From Bicyclus anynana (taxonomy: Eukaryota; Arthropoda; Insecta; Lepidoptera; Nymphalidae): DNA of 64,000 nt. Position 1 is the first letter of the stretch; each line of letters begins with the position of its first letter. Location of the stretch: assembly GCF_947172395.1 (NCBI RefSeq), contig NC_069094.1, positions 14,870,292 through 14,934,291 on the forward strand, in the 5' to 3' direction. The position numbers and the translations under genes were made by a program. This document shows positions 36,701-45,700 of this stretch, one piece after another. The notes under the pieces were generated by a model that worked only from the letters and a program-made list of their open reading frames with translations, was not told the DNA's origin and searched no databases.

Positions 36701-39700
36701 TACATCATTATTGTATATCATCATCATTATTGTAAAATCGGAAATTGCTTCTCTAAATGACATGATTCAGAATCTATTCAAATGCTAAAAACATGGAGAT
36801 TTAACTAATGTTTCACTGAGTCTGACAGAAAGTTGGTTCATACCTCTAGTATATTGATTTCCCTGGGAGTGAGCACCCTCGGCGAAGGCTTCGGCGGAGG
36901 AGGCGGCTCGGGCAGCTCGCCGGTCACGTACCGCAGCTTGCGTTCCATCTCACTGCAGCGCCGCACTTCCGTCACGTAGCGGCGTTGGAAGTCGTTCACA
37001 TGAGGATTTAACTGTAAACAAACGATTACGAATAGGTTAAGGATAAAGTAAGGTAAGGTATACGAGAAAAATATTATGAAACTGAAAACATGCCAAAATA
37101 ATCTAGAAAGAAGCATGCTCCATATAAAAAACAAGACAAAGTCAGACTCTCTAATATCCGAAGCAAGACTAAGGTCAGAGATGTGGCAGTAACAATTAAG
37201 AAGCTTAAACGGAAGTGGACAGGACACTTCATGCCGGGTAAAAGAGATAAGTGGACCAGGGATGTGACGGAGTGGTATCCTAGGATAGGAAAAAGGAAAA
37301 GAGGTCGCCCCTGCCAAAGATAGGAGGATGACGTCAGACAGACTGCAGGAGACACATGGAGAAGGAAAGCAAGAGATAGAGAACTATGGAAGTGTCTGGA
37401 GGAGGCCTATGCCCGAGGGCAAGCTGAAGAAAGGAGAATCAGTGTCAATGATATATTACAATAATATTATGTATAAAAAAAATCAGTAAATAAAGGCTTT
37501 TTATTATTATTATCATAAAGTAAGGTAAGATAAAGCCAAGTAGTGGTGGTGTGGCCAGAAAGACCAGATCTAGTCAAGGACAAAATAGGGTTGTAAATTT
37601 CGAATAGCAGGACACGATGTACAGTGAAAGTAACGTAAGGAGGTGGCAAACTCTGCAGTCGCCCAGCTATCATATCTTGTTCATGAACTATGTACCTTTT
37701 TAGGTTTTTCAAAAAGTCCATTCTGGCACAAACGACCCGTTTGCTGATTTACGGATAACGGTCCCGGTACACTGCACATCCTTTATTAAAATTTATTGCC
37801 CGAACGTAAGCAGTACAGAACAAATGATGCAATGATAAATAACAATAATGATTTAATGAAAACGAATAAACAGCAAACAGTAACATGATCATTATTATCA
37901 ACCCATATTCGGCTTACTGCTGAGCTCGCGTCTCCTCTCAGAATGAAAGGGGTTAGGTCAACACTCCACTACGCTGGCGCAATGCAGATTGGCAGACTTC
38001 ACACACGGAGAGAATTAAAAAAAAATCTCTGGTATGCATGATTCCTCACGATGTTTTCCCTTCACCGTTCGAGACACGTGATATTTAATTTCTTAAAATG
38101 CACACAACTGAAAAGTAGGAGCTGCACCCCGGAACGCATTCGAACCCACACCTTCCCGAATTGGAAGCAGAGGTCCCATCCACTGGGCTATCACGGCTCT
38201 ACCATTATAGTAGTTACATTTACTGATATGAGTTTACAATAATGTTTTGAAATCTGTAGGTAAAGTTTAGTAACAATTCGCGGAAGATGAAATCATATAT
38301 TCTTGTGATGTACCTCAGGCGCAGATTTTTCGTATTTTCTACCATTTTTCACGAAATATTTACAGCAACGTCAGTGATGTACGACTCTGCCCACAACAAG
38401 AGGCACGGTGTCCAGCTTTTTACAGTTACAGGTTTTCAAACAATGGAGTTTTGTTTTTTTTTTGATGTTTTTATAATGTTTACGCAATGGTTCGGTGATA
38501 CGAGACATTTGTTTGAATTTAACTGTGGTCCACGTAGAATATTTTTATAATAGCAAACATTATAGTATGCGCATTATCATCTGAGTCGTCCGGTCATAAA
38601 AGTCAAAAAAGATAGGAATGTGCAGCGCGTCTACCTGCGCACCCTAATTATCGATAAACGGCTACCTGCGCACGTGCTAATGATGAGTCAATAATGATTT
38701 GGACGATTCTGATTGGTCGGTTTCTAATGTAATTGCATTGCGTATTTTTTTTGCTATAAATGTGTTTACTGCAATTAAATAAATACATTCATGTGTTACT
38801 CGTTGCGCACTATGGATACTAATATATAATAAATTTGGCAGAAGACGAAGATTCTGATGATGAAGACTCAGATGAAGATTAATTTTATTTAGTTAATAAT
38901 TATATAATATGAAATATGTATTATATTAAATCAAATATTGTTAATTTTTTTAATTTTGTGAACAAGATACGATAATAAACTTTACTTATCGATAATATGT
39001 CTTTCATTGTTACACCCTTCACTATAGTATGCGCATTATCATCTGAGTCGTCCGGTCATAAAAGTCAAAAAAGATAGGAATGTGCAGCGCGCCTACCTGC
39101 GCACCCTAATTATCGATAAACGGCTACCTGCGCACGTGCTAATGATGAGTCAATAATGATTTGGACGATTCTGATTGGTCGGTTTCTAATGTAATTGCAT
39201 TGCGTATTTTTTTTGCTATAAATGTGTTTACTGCAATTAAATAAATACATTCATGTGTTACTCGTTGCGCACTATGGATACTAATATATAATAAATTTGG
39301 CAGAAGACGAAGATTCTGATGATGAAGACTCAGATGAAGATTAATTTTATTTAGTTAATAATTATATAATATGAAATATGTATTATATTAAATCAAATAT
39401 TGTTAATTTTTTTTAATTTTGTGAACAAGATACGATAATAAACTTTACTTATCGATAATATGTCTTTCATTGTTACACCCTTCACTAGACGGCTCCATAA
39501 GACCCATAAGTGCAAGCGAGATAGATATAGAGAAATGATTTATGGCCCTAAGACTCAGTTGTTAATGCTATTAGTATAGCAAACCTCGACACCAATAGCC
39601 AGCCTATATCTATACTAATATAGTAACTTTTGTAGGGGTTAATATCTGTATCTACTAAACCGATTTTGAACATTCTTTTACCACAAGAAAACCACGCTAT

Positions 39701-42700
39701 TTGTGAGTGTCATAAGCTATATCTATACTAATATTATAAAGCTGAATACTAATATTTGTTTGTTTGTTTGATTGATTGAACGCGCTAATCTCAGGAACTA
39801 CTAGTCCAATTTGAAAAATTCTTTCAGTGTTAGATAGCACATTTATCGAGGAAGGATATAGGCTATATAATATCCCCGTATTCCTACGGGAACGGGAACC
39901 ACGCGGGTTAAACTGCGCGGCGTCAGCTAGTACCCGTATAAACTGAAGTTTCGTATCTTCGAAGTTCCTTCAGTTTTTAGACACCCCAATTACTGTCTGT
40001 CAATTTTATTGTGTCATAGCTTGGCAAAATCGCTAGGAGGGTAGCGATGCCCCGCGCGCACGGCTTTATACTTGCGTAGTCCTTCTCCCCCTGTCGCCCG
40101 CATATCATGGTAGTTTCATCAACGAACTTGCTAAGCTGTAGCTGTATAAACCTACGTTTAATCACTTTTCTGTAATCATCATTCAAAACAAAACAATACA
40201 AATTTCTAAAAGTAGAAATACTATAATTGATTTCATTTTTTTAACTTTTTATTAGTAGGTATTTTTATAGACTGTTACTGATACATAGATTGTAGACGTG
40301 TAACAGTTTTCACTTCAATAAATGTTGTACGTTTTTAGACCAACGTTTCTCAACGTTATGAGTGTGAATACACACGAGTATAGACGATAGCGATGATCCA
40401 AATAATAATATTATAATCGTTCGACACGCGGATATAAGAGTACTCCAGCTAGATTTTTTTCTATTCTGTGGTCTGACATAAAAACATCAAAATAATCGAT
40501 CTTTCTCCCAGAGAGAGAGAGCAAAATGTTTGGAAACGGAAACATTAGAATAATAGAACAGAGAGGAACACAGCACACAGAACAGTTGTTAAGTTCCTCG
40601 GTTACATTCAATATTTATGTTATTTGATGAATTGAGCTCAGTTGCTTGTGAGGCAGCGTAGACACTGTCACGCTGCCAGTCGCGCATAATTAAGTTATTT
40701 TTCCCTGTTTGCCAATATTATTTTCTCTAAGATTCAGATGGAGTAATCTGGTAAAAAATCTAAGATTTTTAGTACATTTTTCATTTCTGTATGGTACTGA
40801 AGAGTGGGCCCAAATTTGGACTTTTACTTTTCAGTAATCAAAACTAAGACTTCGTAATCCAAATTCATATTAATTAAGCAATGAATAACGAGGCGTTTTA
40901 GTTATAATTTCTCAGCTAAAAACACATCAAAGATGGGGTAATTCGCTCGAACGTATCACCAACCGCTATAATTGTTTTTAATTGAAACGACAATGAACAA
41001 TGGCGACCGCCCGTTCTTACGTAACGTGATAAAAATAAGTGTTTGCTCGCATTGTCTTAATGCCACTTATTGCTCGGATCACTTACACGGACATAACATC
41101 TGATGTACCTACATTCCACTCGATTAAATATAAAATTACTGGAAAACACTAGAACTGCCAGCATAAAAGTTGCTTGATTGTTTTAAATCAGCTGACACTC
41201 TTTTCAAATAATATTTCAATTGCGATAGAAATCATGTCAATTCGACATGATTTCCATCGCAAGCTGAAGACAAATAATTTTGCACAAGATACTGAAGCTG
41301 ACGTCTATGATGTTGGCCTAACCAAAGAATAAACTTCTAATTTAGTAGAATAGTGGCCTACACAACAAACTTTTTTATTTATTTCTAAGTTTTATACTAG
41401 TTTGTTAGCATAAAACGATCAATAAAATGGTTACTTTGCATGGTCTGTATTTTATTTTTACATAACTAGAGAAAATACTAAAATATCAGTACTGATGTAA
41501 TGCTCAGATAATTAAAGCTTATTATCTCCATACTTAATGTGTAAGGCATGGGCAAGCCACTCTTCCGCTGAGCGACTCAAATAATAGTTATTAAAAGCTT
41601 TGTAATAAAAAAAGAATAATCCTCGTTAATAAACAATTACCAGTTGTAATGTAGATATCTCAAATTAACGCATGCTAATTGACGGCGACACGCAATTATT
41701 GGAACACAGAGCGACGCACGAGATATAAATGGAAGCTATAAAAGCCGATAAGAGCGCGGATGCTGCAAATAACCAATTGGTGAACTATTTTGGTGTTAAG
41801 GTGCGCCGTCATAAAACGCTAGCAATATATTTTGTGATCAATTCAATGAAAGAACTTATTGTCGTGGTGATGGGACGTTTTTGGGATAATAATAGCATGT
41901 GACCTGGATTTTGTGATTTGGCGCTCGTCTAATAATCATCATTCCGTTTTCATTAGATATACGAGTAGGTTACTATGTAATGAGTAAACCTATGTTACGT
42001 TTTAACTTTTTGTGATTTTACCCAACTGCTGGAGCGTCCTTAAGGTCCTTAATTATTGTGCTTGTATTTTACGTTTTTCTTATTACATAATTATAATATA
42101 TCAATCCATATTTGGCTCACAGCTGAGCTCAAGTCTCCTCTCAGAATGAGAGGGGTTAGGCCAATAGTCCACCACGCTGGCCCAATGCGGATTGGCAGAC
42201 TTCACACACGCAGAGGATTAAGAAAATTCTCTGGTATGAAGGTTTCCTCACGATGTTTTCCTTCACCGTTTGAAATACGTGATATTTAATTTCTTAAAAT
42301 GCACATAACTGTAATTTGGAGGTGCATGCCCCGGACCGGATTTCAAAACATTCCTATTCTTATTTCTATAAATGTTTTAAAAAGTCATATTCGCGATAAA
42401 ATTAATGATTATTGAACGGATTTTCATGCGGTTTTCACTAATACATTCATGAATCATGTTGAAGGCTGATAGATTTTACAAATTTATTAAAGTTTTTTTT
42501 AAATCGTTTGATAATATTTTTTGGTTGGAACACACCTTTATCTATCCTTGCATTTTAAAATACGTAAAACTTGGCTACGTCATAATTATAAGAATGCGTA
42601 TAAGGGACACATTTTAAGGAGTAATTACCAAAAAAATATAATTTACCCCCAAAATATTAATTTTAGAACACACATTCCTTGAACATTTTGTTTTTTTTTT

Positions 42701-45700
42701 ATTAAAGAAGTAGACCCCTAACCCTAGAGTTATTGGAAAAACTCCCGAGAACACTGTATAGAGGCAACGTTTAAAATATGGAAGTCTAAATTGAAATTGT
42801 TCATATAAAAAAGCCGTTAATTTTGAAAATTTTCAAGTGTTTTCACGTGCTGTAGAAGTATAACTATCGTTCATTGTCGCTTTAATTGACACCAATTATA
42901 GCCATTTGCGGCGTCCTGTGTACCATGGACCATATATAGTTAACTGTGTTCATGTGTGTATTTTGTTATTTTTTTCTGATTATGTAAGTGCCGTAGGCTC
43001 CTTATGGGACCTTAGCGGCGTCACCGGGGGGTTTGGGCGAGCGCAGAAGCATCGCCTGATGGGGCCCGAAGGCAGAAGCAGAATAGATGGGCGGAACGAC
43101 TCTCTAAGGGCGTCTCCTCTGAGACTTGCACCTCAGCTTAGAGGTTTTAGCCTGAGTGTATCAATCCGGGCGCCCCCGAGATCGTGAGTTAAAAAGCCCA
43201 CGTCTGGGTGAGTGTATTTTGTCTATACTAATATTATAAAGAGGTAAGTTTTGTATTAATGTAGGGGGTAATCTCTACATTTACAAAACCGACTTGAAAA
43301 TAAATTAACCACTAGAAAGGCTTGTTATTTATTTTTTCGTAATTGCTAATGGATCAAAATCTTTTTTAATACTCTATAATGATCATACCAGATGTAAGTG
43401 ATCACTTTAAGTACCATAATTAGGCTGTCTTTATACCACCAATTACACTAATTTTTATAACTATACTAGCTGACGCGCGTGGTTCCCGTTCCTGTAAGAA
43501 TACAGGGATAATATATAGCGCATAGCCTTCCTCGATAAATGACCTATCTAACACTGAAAGAATTTTTCAAATCGGACCAGTAGTTCCAGAGATTAGCGCG
43601 TTCAATCAAACAAACAAACAAACTCTTCAGCTTTATAATATTAGTGTAGATATGTGTACATTAGTTGTTATATTTTTCACTAACCCCCACCCATATCCCG
43701 CTTTCCCGTCTAAGATATATAATACGCTTTCCCGTCTAAGACGCGTTTTTAGTTGGGTCCCTGCGAAATCGTATTAAACGGGTTCTACTGTTTTTTAAAT
43801 ATATACACGCAAATGTTCCGATCTATGCGTCGGTATGATTTACCAATTTAGTAGGAAGTCTATAATACGTGTATAGGGCAACTCTCACTTACAGGTCTTA
43901 TGGGGTTTCGTGAAAGGTGAACCCCATAAGAATAATAACCGTGGTTTTCCCTAAATAGCCAATGACGTCATGGGCGTGGAACCTAAATAGAACCTTTATT
44001 AAAAATACTCGTCTAGTCAATTTGTTGATCGCAACGTGCCCTTTAAAAGTATGTCGTTATCTATTAATTTTATATTGCGTGGACGATACACGTGTTACGT
44101 GATTCAAATATATAATAAAGTTCCAAGTTCGATCACAGAATTGACTTTTCTTGCATTTAAACGTAAATTACACGAGTGGTTGTTATTTTGATTGTTTAAC
44201 TAAAGATTTACTACTCTACTAAAGACTTTTTTAATTTTAGCTGAATTATTGATATATATAATTATATATGTTCTTCAATGTATTATCGATAATAATTACT
44301 ATTGCAAATATTGACATTTTGACATTTTTTTAATATTTTCATACTTTATAATTAATTTTTGTATAATTATTTTTGAATAATTTTAAATTTATTATATATT
44401 TTATTTAAATTAAAATACTGGTAAACATTTGCACGCTGATTTAATCAGTAAATTGTGTAGGAAATCATACTATTATTGTATCCACAATTTGAGCAAATAA
44501 ATTATTATTATTATTATTAATCGACTACGGAGCAGCAAAATGTGATTTTAGGACTATGTATCTATGTTTGTATTTAATATGTTCCACCGTAGCGATTAAA
44601 AATCAAGTCATAACCTTCTCGGATAATTTTCAAGGGTCATATTTTTTATCGGACGCACCGAAATCTGGAAAATGACTGAAGAAAAACGCCCAACTTCGCC
44701 AAGGATATCACATACACAAAGTTTGACCAGTGTGGTCATGACTAAATATTTTGTTCCTGGGCCCTGGGTGTTTCAAAACCAGTATTTTGGCTATGTTCCG
44801 TACTGGACCACAATAAAAAAAAATTTAACCAACCTTGAGGAAGTTTTAAATATTATCATCCTTTTTTATAATTCTTCTGTGGACTTCTTGCTGTGGGCAC
44901 GACCTCTAGTGAAGGAAGCGTTCTACAATCATTGAACAATATTATCTTCTATCTAATTATCTTATTTTTTATCTAACTTTTTGGCTGGTGGGAGGCTTTG
45001 GTCGTGGCTAGTTACCACCCTACCGACAAAGACGTACCGCCAAGCGATTTAGCGTTGCGTTCCGACGTCGTGTAGAAACCGAAAGGGGTGTGGATTTCAT
45101 CCTCCTTCTAACAAGTTAGCCCGATTCCATCTTAGAATGCATCATCACTTATCATCAGGTGAGATTGTAGTCAAGGGCTAACTTGTAAAGAATAAAAAAA
45201 AATCTATTGTGTGACATTTCGTGAAGTGAAAACAACATATCAGCGACCTACTCCCACCGAGAAGACTACGGACCAGGCTCCACGGGACACTAGTCGATTC
45301 AGGTCAGTGTTTGCAGCATAGTCTTTTACGGAACAGGCTATAATATTCCAAATCAGAGTAAGAACCTAATAATTTAGTATATAAATTGATCCGCACCCGC
45401 CGCCACTCCCTCGTTATGACAGCACGCGAAGGGAGGGTCCCGTGAATGATGGGCACGCACTTCTGCGACGAACTATGGTTTTTGGAATTGGCCAATTTCT
45501 AAATTATAAGATTTTGTATCTTGTGCTCAGTTTATTGTCAGCCACAGCGGGTTATCTCATTAATAATAATAATAATAAAATCCTTTATTCAGCTAAAAAA
45601 AAAACAAATTAAACGATCAAGAATAAATTACAAACTAATAGTAACAAAGCTCACAAACTACCTAAAGATACCTACTTAAATTACAAAGTTCCTCTGTCTG

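Noticed and set aside
44672..44935. 87-codon frame as a gene
   Set aside because: No motif recognised, AT-rich with low-complexity 3' part, single exon, no conserved context visible.
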